Shown: one piece after another, positions 6,568-14,117 of the stretch
Layout of the letters: each line of letters starts with the position of its first letter
Position numbering within the stretch: the stretch's first letter is position 1
From: Spirochaetales bacterium UBA4629
GTDB lineage: Bacteria; Spirochaetota; Spirochaetia; Sphaerochaetales; Sphaerochaetaceae
Direction of reading: 5' to 3'
Assembly: GCA_002406055.1 (NCBI GenBank)
Contig: DHMZ01000023.1
Location: forward strand, 1-16,927
DNA: 16,927 nucleotides
Translations under genes and position numbers: made by a program
The notes under the pieces: generated by a model
Told to the model about the DNA's origin: nothing
What the model saw: only the letters and a program-made list of their open reading frames with translations
Databases searched by the model: none

Positions 6568-7590
6568 ATGGCCATTACTAATCTAGAAGAACTTGAGAAA
6601 TATATTTGTCTTACAAGCGACGAAAGAGAATGGGATAAAAATGGAAAGAATACTCTTCCAATTCTTATCTCTGACAATATTCTTCCACTATTAAATGAAG
6701 AAGCAATAAGACGTCAATTTGTTCCCTCAAAGGCGGAAAATGATGATACTGTAGGTACTCTTGACCCTCAAGAGGAACATAGATATTCCATTACTCCCCG
6801 TTTAGTTAGACGTTATAAAAACAGAGCTGCATTTTTAGTTACAGATAGCTGTTTTGCTTACTGTAGACACTGCTTTCGCCGTCGCTTTTCAGGTAGCATG
6901 GTTGGCCCTTGCAGCGATGAAGATATAAAAGATGCACTTTCTTTTTTAAAAGAACATATGGAAATAAAAGAGCTTCTTTTAACAGGAGGAGATCTTTTTA
7001 CACTTAGTAATGAAAGATTAGATTATCTTTTATCTTCATTGAAAGGAGCTAGAGAGGATTTAATACTACGCCTATGCACAAGAGCTCTTTTTAGCAACCC
7101 TAAGCGTTTCACACCTGAACTGTTTAAAATAATAGAAAAGAACAATTATGGTGCTCCATTCTATCTTCTTACCCAGTTCAATCATGCAAGCGAACTGACT
7201 CCAGATACGAAAGTAGCTATCAGAGGCTTTGTAAAACTTGGAATTCCTATGATGAATCAATGTGTGCTCCTTAAGGGTGTTAATGATACGCTTGAAGCAC
7301 AAGTAGAGCTTTGTAATATCCTCCTCTACAATAGAATAAAGCCATATTACCTATTCCAAGGTGACCTTGTACAAGGAACAAGACATCTAAGAGTAGCTCT
7401 TTCTGATGGCTTAAAGCTTGAAGAAGAGATGAGAGAAAATCTTTCAGGCCTCGGCATGCCTCAATACACCCTCGATTTACCAGAAGGTGGTGGAAAAATT
7501 CCTCTCTCAAAGTCTTACTTAAAAGAGAGGAACAACGATATTTGGACTATAGAAACTCCAGATGGAGATATAAGGCACTACCCTAATTAG
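6568..7590 (+). CDS. epmB: EF-P (R)-beta-lysylation protein EpmB / short lysine 2,3-aminomutase
   Basis: 340 aa from ATG 6568, matching E. coli EpmB (342) rather than catabolic KamA (about 416). The KamA C-terminal extension is absent. It is a radical-SAM, PLP-dependent enzyme converting (S)-alpha-lysine to beta-lysine. CFAYCRHC gives the 4Fe-4S ligands Cys95, Cys99 and Cys102; LTGGD (138-142) is the radical-SAM GGD motif; TQFNHASEL (202-210) is family-typical. PEGGGK contains the PLP lysine, Lys310. Asp266 and Asp303 stand 37 residues apart, with Lys310 7 residues after the second, as do the two lysine-binding Asp residues and the PLP Lys of clostridial KamA. With epmA and efp in the window, production of beta-lysine for EF-P is the likely role. 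In-frame TTG (6469) and ATG (6544) upstream give an atypical N-terminus. Confidence 0.88.
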   Translation: MAITNLEELEKYICLTSDEREWDKNGKNTLPILISDNILPLLNEEAIRRQFVPSKAENDDTVGTLDPQEEHRYSITPRLVRRYKNRAAFLVTDSCFAYCRHCFRRRFSGSMVGPCSDEDIKDALSFLKEHMEIKELLLTGGDLFTLSNERLDYLLSSLKGAREDLILRLCTRALFSNPKRFTPELFKIIEKNNYGAPFYLLTQFNHASELTPDTKVAIRGFVKLGIPMMNQCVLLKGVNDTLEAQVELCNILLYNRIKPYYLFQGDLVQGTRHLRVALSDGLKLEEEMRENLSGLGMPQYTLDLPEGGGKIPLSKSYLKERNNDIWTIETPDGDIRHYPN

Positions 7591-8732
7591 CTAAGAAGAG
7601 AAGAAATAATTGATTTAAGACCATGCTTTGCTTTATATAGGTCCTCTTCTTCAATGTACTCATCAACGATATGTGCAAACTTTTCTTCTCCTGGCCCATA
7701 GCCAATAGTTGGTATTTTTCTTTCTCCTGCGTAGTGGCTACCATTAGTACAGAAAGAATAGTGGCTATAGCCTTCAAAGAGATTTGCACTTTCTAAGCCT
7801 TTTTTTGCCTTTTGAACAATAGGACTATCTATCGCATACAACCAAGATGGGAAGAAACGTGGGCTAGAAAGAGTAAGACCTGTGTAACTTGTAGTCTTAC
7901 CTAGAGCAATCTTAGCTTCTGCTTTTATTTTCTTCTCTTTCAAAATCCTATTAATTGGGTCTATTACGCTCTCTTCTGTCTCTCCAACAAGTGTACGCCG
8001 ATCATAAGTAACAAAGCATTTTTCAGGAACGATACTCATTCCTGGGTATGGGCTAGATATTATATCTGTTAATACCATAATACCACGTCCCAAAATCTCA
8101 TTTTCATTTACCTTAAGTTCTTCTATTGCCTCTATTGCTTTTATTGCATTGAGGACAGCATTTTCACCCTCTTCTGGATTAGATGAGTGACAGCTTTTTC
8201 CCTCTGCTGTAAGTAGTATTTCACACCTTCCTCTTTGTCCTATATTTAGCTTACAGTGAGTTGATTCACAAATAATTACATAGTCGGGATTAAAGATTTC
8301 ACTCACTTCTCTAGCGCAAATTCCCTCAAAACGTTCTTCCTCAACAATACAAGAAACAACAATCTTTCCTCTCTTAATAGCTTTAACAAATTCGCTACTA
8401 CTAGCAATTGCAGCACTAAGCCCACCTTTCATATCTGAGGTGCCGCGGCCATAGAGTCTATCGCCATCCTTCGTTAATAAAAAAGGATCATGCTTCCACT
8501 TTGTAACATCTGAAACACAAACTGTATCTACATGGCTATCAAGTAAAACAACAGGTCCTGGAATATGAGAATCAATTACACCACAAATACAACCAGAAAG
8601 TGTCTTTACTACTTCAAAACCAAGAGATACGAAAATGTCTTCTAGCTTATTTACAATTTTTTCTTCATTTCCTGTAACAGACTCTGTTTCAACAAGAGTT
8701 CTTAAAAGTTCTAACAGTTCTTTATCACTCAT
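7587..8732 (-). CDS. M20-family metallohydrolase, YgeY-like (ArgE/DapE superfamily)
   Basis: 381 aa. Di-zinc hydrolases of this group cleave amide bonds of small molecules (deacetylases, aminoacylases, dipeptidases). Metal and catalytic residues are visible: DSHVDT (His67, Asp69), GTSDMKGG (Asp100), EEE (general base Glu131 or Glu132), CEST (Glu156) and FAHIVDE (His354). GSHYAGERKIPTIGYGPGEE (331-350) closely recalls YgeY, the 'selenium metabolism hydrolase' family, but no other selenium or purine-catabolism gene is near. The substrate is therefore unassigned. The start ATG has no Shine-Dalgarno sequence; TATTAT with an extended TGG lies exactly 6 nt upstream. The stop TAA shares bases with the epmB TAG stop: the two genes converge with a 4-nt overlap. 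Confidence 0.85.
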   Translation of the reverse strand: MSDKELLELLRTLVETESVTGNEEKIVNKLEDIFVSLGFEVVKTLSGCICGVIDSHIPGPVVLLDSHVDTVCVSDVTKWKHDPFLLTKDGDRLYGRGTSDMKGGLSAAIASSSEFVKAIKRGKIVVSCIVEEERFEGICAREVSEIFNPDYVIICESTHCKLNIGQRGRCEILLTAEGKSCHSSNPEEGENAVLNAIKAIEAIEELKVNENEILGRGIMVLTDIISSPYPGMSIVPEKCFVTYDRRTLVGETEESVIDPINRILKEKKIKAEAKIALGKTTSYTGLTLSSPRFFPSWLYAIDSPIVQKAKKGLESANLFEGYSHYSFCTNGSHYAGERKIPTIGYGPGEEKFAHIVDEYIEEEDLYKAKHGLKSIISSLLS

Positions 8733-8738
8733 ATCTAA

Positions 8739-8747
8739 ATAATACCA
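8739..8747 (-). promoter_or_regulatory. Extended -10 of the M20 gene, predicted leaderless start
   Basis: On the minus strand TGG then TATTAT (8739-8744), 6 nt, then ATG at 8732. No convincing -35 is seen; the extended -10 may compensate. It sits immediately after the terminator of the polA operon. Confidence 0.45.
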
Positions 8748-8766
8748 TAATTGTAAAACTCAGCGA

Positions 8767-8792
8767 TAAAAAAATGGGTGCATCTAGCACCC
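8767..8792 (-). terminator. Intrinsic terminator of the polA-coaE operon
   Basis: On the minus strand GGGTGC (8787-8792) pairs perfectly with GCACCC (8776-8781) around a 5-nt loop. It is followed by A and seven T. It lies about 20 nt after the stop of the last gene of the operon. Confidence 0.92.
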
Positions 8793-8811
8793 TCTATGAG
8801 AAAAGAAATAA

Positions 8812-9543
8812 TCAATAACCAAGGAAATCTAAAATCTTTCCAATTTCGCTATTTCTAGCCTCTTCTCTCTTCTTTAAATATTCTTCTTCACTATATACAG
8901 CACTGCTTTCAGTGTTGAACTGAGGAAGAGGAATATTATCTTTATTTGAAGATAAAAGTTCATTCAATGCACTCTTAAAGCTCTCAGAAGAGATTATCTC
9001 TTTAGCTAGCTCTTCTGCATCAACATCATTAGATACTCTTGAAGCAACAGTTTCTGTAATACTATCAACAAAAGCCTTATCAGAAAGAAGATAGCTTGCT
9101 ATATCTTCATTAGAAGAAATAGAATTCTTAGTTTCATTAAGATCACTTTCTAGAGATGCAATAGCACTATCGTTAGCTCTCTTTCCCTCAGCAATCTTGT
9201 CTAACATATCCTGAGAATACTTTTCTTCTATTTCAGGCATCTGAGAAGCAACATAATTTGCACTCTTCTCACCCATTGTGTTAACAAAGTCATCATCCTC
9301 TTTGAGGATTGCAGAAACCTTTTCTGCCATCTTGTCTTCACTCTTTCTTGCTTCAATATCTGTCTCTAAAGGTTCTGGAACAGACGCGACAGTTAGTGTC
9401 TGTCTATTCTTTGCTTCGTCAAGGACCTGAGAGGAATAATTATTATTTCCTCTGTATGGATTAATAATAAAAGCTGCTACAGCTACAAAAACTGCAAGAG
9501 TAATGGTTGCACTAAGACAAACCGTACTAGATTTTCTGCTCAT
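8812..9543 (-). CDS. Membrane-anchored acidic helical protein of unknown function
   Basis: 243 aa, not recognised. Two basic residues (Arg3, Lys4) precede one hydrophobic segment (about 8-27), consistent with an uncleaved N-terminal anchor and an extracytoplasmic body. The rest is rich in Ser, Glu, Asp and Ala and predicted helical, with repeated 'S-x-D-A/I' stretches (about 105-195), a proline-containing linker (NIPLPQF) and a charged helix near the C-terminus. No enzyme motif and no lipobox are seen. Its ATG lies inside the end of coaE (17-nt overlap) and is preceded by GAGG with 5-nt spacing. It is the last gene of the polA operon. It may be an envelope or peptidoglycan-associated factor, but nothing proves this. 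Confidence 0.7.
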   Translation of the reverse strand: MSRKSSTVCLSATITLAVFVAVAAFIINPYRGNNNYSSQVLDEAKNRQTLTVASVPEPLETDIEARKSEDKMAEKVSAILKEDDDFVNTMGEKSANYVASQMPEIEEKYSQDMLDKIAEGKRANDSAIASLESDLNETKNSISSNEDIASYLLSDKAFVDSITETVASRVSNDVDAEELAKEIISSESFKSALNELLSSNKDNIPLPQFNTESSAVYSEEEYLKKREEARNSEIGKILDFLGY

Positions 9544-10132
9544 GATAACCTCTTTTTTCTATATTATCACAGTATAAGTTAACTTGTCGAGAAAGCTCTT
9601 CTAATCCTTCATCATTTAGCATTGTGAACACTTTTTTGTTAGAAGAAAAGAGAGTAGCACCGATTTCTTGTTGATTCTTTGCTCTATTTTTGAATTTTTC
9701 TTCATCAATAGCATCTCTTTGAAGGGCTCGCTTAAGTCTATTCTCATATTTTGACATCACAAATATGATTTCATCACAGTAAGGAACAAAGCCCATTGAC
9801 TCTAAAATTGCAGCATTAATAACAGCAATTTTTCCCGCTTTTTCGATTTTCTTGCACTCTCTTAGTGTCTCTTCTACCATCCATGGATGAGTTATTTCAT
9901 TTAACTTTTGTAGTTTACTTTCATCCTTAAAGACAAGAGGCCCAAGCTTTGATCTATCAACTTCTCCATTAGTAAAGACAGATTCACCGAATGCTTCTAG
10001 AATTTTATCCTTATTTTTTTCTAGAGCAACATGACCAAGCTTGTCCTCATCTATTACAGAAAAATAAGAAGGAAGAAGCCGAGCTACCGTATCTTTACCA
10101 GAACAACTTTTTCCAGTTAATCCCACTATCAT
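9527..10132 (-). CDS. coaE: Dephospho-CoA kinase
   Basis: 201 aa (E. coli 206). It phosphorylates the ribose 3'-OH of dephospho-CoA, the last step of coenzyme A synthesis. The P-loop is GLTGKSCSGKDT (4-15), with Asp instead of Ser after GK. IDEDK (27-31) supplies the DxD-like acidic pair, and ITHPWM (80-85) is the family HP motif. The lid region KRALQRD (134-140) has the usual basic residues. The start is the ATG at 10132, whose ATGA overlaps the polA TGA by 4 nt; GGGGAG inside the polA end is the likely ribosome-binding site. A TTG 18 nt further upstream is in frame but lies within polA. Coupling to polA is common in spirochaetes and other bacteria (from memory). Confidence 0.92.
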   Translation of the reverse strand: MIVGLTGKSCSGKDTVARLLPSYFSVIDEDKLGHVALEKNKDKILEAFGESVFTNGEVDRSKLGPLVFKDESKLQKLNEITHPWMVEETLRECKKIEKAGKIAVINAAILESMGFVPYCDEIIFVMSKYENRLKRALQRDAIDEEKFKNRAKNQQEIGATLFSSNKKVFTMLNDEGLEELSRQVNLYCDNIEKRGYHEQKI

Positions 10133-13020
10133 TCGTGCATCTCTCCCCAACTATGACCTCTTTCAACAGAAACGCGAAGAGGAACAGAGAGCTTAGCTAC
10201 ATTCTCCATCTTATCCTTTATCAAGAGCTCAAGCTCTTCTGCCTTACTCTCTTCAACCTCAAAAATTAATTCATCATGAACCTGCAAAAGCATCCTTGCA
10301 TTAATTTTTTTCTCTTTAATCTCATTGAAGATTTCAATCATAGCTTTCTTCATTATTTCGGCAGCCGTGCCTTGAATAACAGTATTAACAGCAGTTCTTT
10401 CCGCAGCTGCTTTCTCTGTCTTATTTCTACTATTTATTCCTAAAATTTCTCTTTCGTGGCCCCAATATGTTTTGACATATCCATTCTTTTCGGCTTCTCT
10501 ATTAACTTTTTCAACAAAATCTTTTACAGAAGAATAACGCTCAAAATAGCGTGTAATGAATTCTTTTGCCTCACTACGAGAAATGCCAAGTTCATTGGAC
10601 AAACGGAATGCAGACATCCCATACATAATTCCAAAGTTAATTGTCTTGGCAACACGGCGTTCTTGACTTGTTACATCTTCACTTTTCTTGTTAAAAACAA
10701 GAGCTGCTGTAAAACGGTGTACATCTTCACCTGAAAGGAAAGCAGACTTAAGCATTTCATCGTCAGAAAGCCAAGATAGCACAACTAGCTCAATTTGTGA
10801 GTAATCAGCACTGATAAAGACATTACCACTCTCTGGAACGAATGCAGAACGGATTAATCTGCCTTCATCTGTTCTTACTGGGATGTTTTGCAAGTTTGGA
10901 TTGCGAGAAGAGAGTCTTCCTGTAGCTGTTCCAGTCTGCAAGAAAGATGTATGAACTCTTCCTGAAGAGTCTCTAAGAAGAGGAAGAACATCTATATATG
11001 TACTCTTTAGCTTTGCAAGTTGGCGATACTCTAATAGCAGAGCTATAATCGGATCTTCTGTACTTTTAAGGGCCTCAAGAGTCTCAGTATCTGTACTAAA
11101 GCCACGAGCTGTTTTCTTTACAGGAGGAAGTTTTCGTTCATCGTAGAGCAATTTACTAAGCTGCATCGTTGAATTTATATTGAACTTATAGCCAGCAAGA
11201 AGATAAATAGCTTCCTCTAATTTTGCTATCCTCTCATCTGTCTTTGTTTTTAGTTCATCCATTCTCTCTTTAGATAAATAGATTCCTTCACTCTCCATTC
11301 TAGCAAGCACCTCTAAAAGAGGAAGCTCCATAGTCCTATAGAGTTCAAAAAGCTCCCTTTCATGGATTCTTCGTTCTAATACACGATTGAGTCTTGAGGT
11401 GTAATCAGAACGCAAAAGAGAATAACGAGAAAGAAGAGATATATCGACATTTTCAAGACAATCACCACCCTTAATATCTTTCAAATCTAATAATGTTTGA
11501 GAAAAGTACTTACTAACAACACTGTTTAAGCTATAAACACCATCATTTGATGAGAGTAACCATGCCATAATCATAGTATCTGAAATGATAGTTGCATTTA
11601 AGTTGATAGTGAAAAGAAGTCTTAAAATCGCCTCTCCGCTATGAGCAATAATTTTTATCTTTCCTGAAGAGAAGTACTTTTCGAAGAGAATCTTCATTTC
11701 GTCTAGTGTTATGCCACCTTCCCCAACAGAAACATATGTTGCTTTTTTCGGCTCCACGGAATAAGAAAAGCCTAAAACAGTCTCGCCATTAGAATAGTCA
11801 GAAGCTAGTATAAACAAAGAGAGGACGCCATCGTTAAATAAAACTATGTTGCCAAAATCTTTTTCAACATCTTCAAGTTTTGATAAGACTGTGTACTCAC
11901 CCTTCTCTAATAAGTACTTCTCACTATCATTTAGTAAAGGTTTTACAACTTCCTCTTCTTTTTCTTCTGTGACATTAGAAGGATCCTTTTTCTCATCTAA
12001 CAAGGACGAGATAAGCTTGCCATTTAGCCTATTTATATTCATTCTCTTAAAATCATCACTAGCATTACTCTTTGTGAAGTTTTTAGTTAGAGTGTTTTCA
12101 AAACATAAATCTTCAGGAAAAGCATCAAGGGAAAGAAGAATTAGTTTTTTTGAAAAGTAGGCACTTTCCTTTCCATCTTCTAGCTTCTTTTTTTCACTAG
12201 GTTTTAAGCTATCTAAATGGCGATATATTCCATCTAGTGTCACATACTCAGTCAAAAGTCTAGAAGCTGTTTTTTCGCCAAGCCCCGCAACGCCAGGAAC
12301 ATTATCGGCTTTATCACCACAAATAGATAGATAATCAACTATTTGCTCAGGATAGACTCCGTATTCATCTTTAACCTTCTCTCTGTCTAAAATTGTATAA
12401 GAAGCCTTATCTTTCTTTGGCGGAGTTAGAACAGAAATATGAGGAGAGACGAGCTGACATATATCTTTGTCTCCAGTTACGATAACAACATTCCAACCCT
12501 CTTTGTTTGCCCGTTCTGCCACTGTTGCAATAACATCATCAGCTTCATAACCAACTTTTGTGAGAACAGGGACTCCCATCTTTTTAAGAGTGCTCTTTAT
12601 AGGCTCTACCATATTATGTAAATCATCTGGGGCTTTTTCTCTAGAGGCCTTGTATTCAGAATACATTTCATGACGGAATGTTGGCTCTTTTGTATCCATA
12701 GCAACAACAAGCCCATCCATTTTATAGTTATCTAAAAGATAGAAAAGGGTTTGAAAGAAACCATAGTAAGCACTAATGTTGTTTCCTTCTCTATCTGTCA
12801 GTGGTTTTGATTTGTGTGCATAGTAACTTCTGTAAATAAAAGCATAGCCATCAACAATAAAAAGAGTTTTGTCATAGATGGTATTGTCTTCTCTCTTCTC
12901 TTTTTTCTTTTGTTCTTCTTTCTCTTTAGCTTTTGCTTTTCTTTCGCGCTCTATTTGATTTCGCTCTTTTTCTATTAGCTCTGGATCTAAATCTGCTGTT
13001 GTAAAGAGTTCTCCGTCCAT
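10129..13020 (-). CDS. polA: DNA polymerase I with intact 5' nuclease and degenerate proofreading domain
   Basis: 963 aa; repair polymerase and Okazaki-primer remover. A charged Lys/Glu-rich extension (1-48) precedes the 5' nuclease domain, which retains VDG (Asp57), AMDT (Asp109), YEADD (158-162), TGDKD (182-186) and a helix-hairpin-helix SICGDKADNVPG (232-243). The middle 3'-5' exonuclease domain (about 375-545) lacks the DxE of Exo I, and the Exo II and III acidic positions are not conserved. The polymerase domain has TGRLSSRNPNLQNIP (700-714), motif A DYSQIELVV (739-747), motif B RRVAKTINFGIMYG (788-801) and motif C VHDE (914-917). Motif A has Val746 where Arg is usual. The start is set by AAGGTGG about 9 nt before ATG. 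No other Met occurs before residue 101, so the extension is real. Confidence 0.97.
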   Translation of the reverse strand: MDGELFTTADLDPELIEKERNQIERERKAKAKEKEEQKKKEKREDNTIYDKTLFIVDGYAFIYRSYYAHKSKPLTDREGNNISAYYGFFQTLFYLLDNYKMDGLVVAMDTKEPTFRHEMYSEYKASREKAPDDLHNMVEPIKSTLKKMGVPVLTKVGYEADDVIATVAERANKEGWNVVIVTGDKDICQLVSPHISVLTPPKKDKASYTILDREKVKDEYGVYPEQIVDYLSICGDKADNVPGVAGLGEKTASRLLTEYVTLDGIYRHLDSLKPSEKKKLEDGKESAYFSKKLILLSLDAFPEDLCFENTLTKNFTKSNASDDFKRMNINRLNGKLISSLLDEKKDPSNVTEEKEEEVVKPLLNDSEKYLLEKGEYTVLSKLEDVEKDFGNIVLFNDGVLSLFILASDYSNGETVLGFSYSVEPKKATYVSVGEGGITLDEMKILFEKYFSSGKIKIIAHSGEAILRLLFTINLNATIISDTMIMAWLLSSNDGVYSLNSVVSKYFSQTLLDLKDIKGGDCLENVDISLLSRYSLLRSDYTSRLNRVLERRIHERELFELYRTMELPLLEVLARMESEGIYLSKERMDELKTKTDERIAKLEEAIYLLAGYKFNINSTMQLSKLLYDERKLPPVKKTARGFSTDTETLEALKSTEDPIIALLLEYRQLAKLKSTYIDVLPLLRDSSGRVHTSFLQTGTATGRLSSRNPNLQNIPVRTDEGRLIRSAFVPESGNVFISADYSQIELVVLSWLSDDEMLKSAFLSGEDVHRFTAALVFNKKSEDVTSQERRVAKTINFGIMYGMSAFRLSNELGISRSEAKEFITRYFERYSSVKDFVEKVNREAEKNGYVKTYWGHEREILGINSRNKTEKAAAERTAVNTVIQGTAAEIMKKAMIEIFNEIKEKKINARMLLQVHDELIFEVEESKAEELELLIKDKMENVAKLSVPLRVSVERGHSWGEMHE

Positions 13021-13045
13021 CTTTATCTACCACCTTATAGTCTTG

Positions 13046-13051
13046 ATTATA
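13046..13051 (-). promoter_or_regulatory. Possible -10 of an internal polA promoter
   Basis: A perfect TATAAT on the minus strand, about 25 nt before the polA ATG, in a 60-nt gap. The expected -35 region is only a T-rich stretch without a good hexamer. It could give polA-coaE its own transcription besides readthrough. Confidence 0.3.
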
Positions 13052-13080
13052 CGGGAAAATAGAGGAGAAAAAAAGGAGTT

Positions 13081-13506
13081 CTATTTAAGGCTATTTAGCA
13101 ATGTAGATGTTGTTTCTTCTATATTTTGACCAAGCTTTTTCAAACTATCTTCACTTAATATTGATTGGGCTTTATCTCTGAAAGAATAAAAAGTTTCAGA
13201 GGAGAAGAACGAAGAGAGACTCTCTGAGCCCTCTTCTACAGCTTTACTTATCCCTTTAACAAATTCTTTTCCCTCGTCAGAGGACAGATATTCATCAAAC
13301 TTAGCCTTCTCTTCATCGGTAAAATATGATGCTTTATATAAAAGAGAGGCAACACTATCTTCGATAGCCCTCTCTTTATCAAATGCTATACCAAAATACT
13401 TTATTGAAATATTTGGAAAGAAAAAGTAAATCGAAACAAATACCAATATCGATAGAATTAATACTGTCAAAAGTCCTTTAAATAAACCTAAATTCTTTCC
13501 TGCCAT
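13081..13506 (-). CDS. Small membrane-anchored protein of unknown function
   Basis: 141 aa, not recognised. One strong hydrophobic segment (about 11-31), aromatic at its end (IYFFF), follows a short basic N-terminus, giving a single-pass anchor. The remainder is a charged, helical domain with several 'SLSS/SEDSLKK' stretches and no Cys or catalytic motif. It starts with ATG 4 nt after AAGGTG. The upstream gene ends only 8 nt before it, so the two are co-transcribed. polA follows after 60 nt. Composition (acidic, Ser-rich) resembles the 243-aa protein at the other end of the polA operon, though the sequences do not obviously match. Confidence 0.65.
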   Translation of the reverse strand: MAGKNLGLFKGLLTVLILSILVFVSIYFFFPNISIKYFGIAFDKERAIEDSVASLLYKASYFTDEEKAKFDEYLSSDEGKEFVKGISKAVEEGSESLSSFFSSETFYSFRDKAQSILSEDSLKKLGQNIEETTSTLLNSLK

Positions 13507-13514
13507 TTTACACC

Positions 13515-14117
13515 TTAGAATAAATTAAAAAGCAAACCAACAGAAACAAGAGTCTTATCAAGTTGTGGAGTTATTGCATCTACTACACTCCTCTCTTTTA
13601 CTTCATTGAGAGTCTCAATAGTCTCTGTTGTTGGTAAAGTTGCATTTAAGCTTAGCGTTACCTTTCCCATATTTATATTAGTTGTAAGTTTGTAAAAAAT
13701 ACTAGACTTAGTTAAAAGAGAAACAAATGTTGGATTCTCAACTCCATTGAAGATCCAATTAGATGCTTCATTCTTCGTACCTTCTGTTTTTAAGCCAAGA
13801 GATGCTATAAAGTCTAAGAAGAAAACCTTAACCTTAAGGCCAAGAGAAGTATAAACATCAAAAGAATTAAGAAGTAATTCGTCTGTGAACTTTGCCTTGC
13901 ACTCACCTTCTAGCACGACATAACCAATATTAAATCTTGTATCTAAACCGAGAGTATACTTATTAAAGTCTACTTTCGATATTTCAATTGGAGTTTGCGA
14001 AGAGAAATCAACTGGCATATTTACACTGTAAGTTGGACCTATCTGCAAGAAAGAAGCAAATACGGATGTACTTAAAATAGCCAATAAGACAAAAACAACA
14101 ATATATTTCTTTTTCAT
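13515..14117 (-). CDS. Exported protein, likely small outer-membrane beta-barrel
   Basis: 200 aa. A Sec signal peptide (MKKK, hydrophobic core 6-20, likely cut after SVFA at residue 21) is followed by alternating polar/hydrophobic stretches such as YVVLEGECKAKF and KVTLSLNATL. The chain ends LFNLF, with the C-terminal Phe common to outer-membrane barrels. This suggests a small barrel of 8-10 strands, as found in spirochaetes and other diderms. The family is not recognised. ATG is preceded by AAGG at about 8 nt. It lies 66 nt downstream of nadE, and no clear promoter of its own is seen. A periplasmic beta-rich protein is the alternative. Confidence 0.6.
   Translation of the reverse strand: MKKKYIVVFVLLAILSTSVFASFLQIGPTYSVNMPVDFSSQTPIEISKVDFNKYTLGLDTRFNIGYVVLEGECKAKFTDELLLNSFDVYTSLGLKVKVFFLDFIASLGLKTEGTKNEASNWIFNGVENPTFVSLLTKSSIFYKLTTNINMGKVTLSLNATLPTTETIETLNEVKERSVVDAITPQLDKTLVSVGLLFNLF

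Noticed and set aside
7072..7510. Minus-strand open frames inside epmB
   Set aside because: They are antisense to conserved radical-SAM coding sequence, with no initiation signals.
6568..7590. Catabolic lysine 2,3-aminomutase of the lysine fermentation pathway
   Set aside because: It is too short by about 75 residues, and no kamB/C/D/E or other lysine-fermentation gene is nearby.
11846..12160. Plus-strand open frame of about 100 codons antisense to polA
   Set aside because: It has no ribosome-binding site and a low-complexity Ser/Phe-rich product, and lies wholly inside a well-conserved polA. The same applies to plus frames at 9991-10269, 10456-10734 and 12439-12621.
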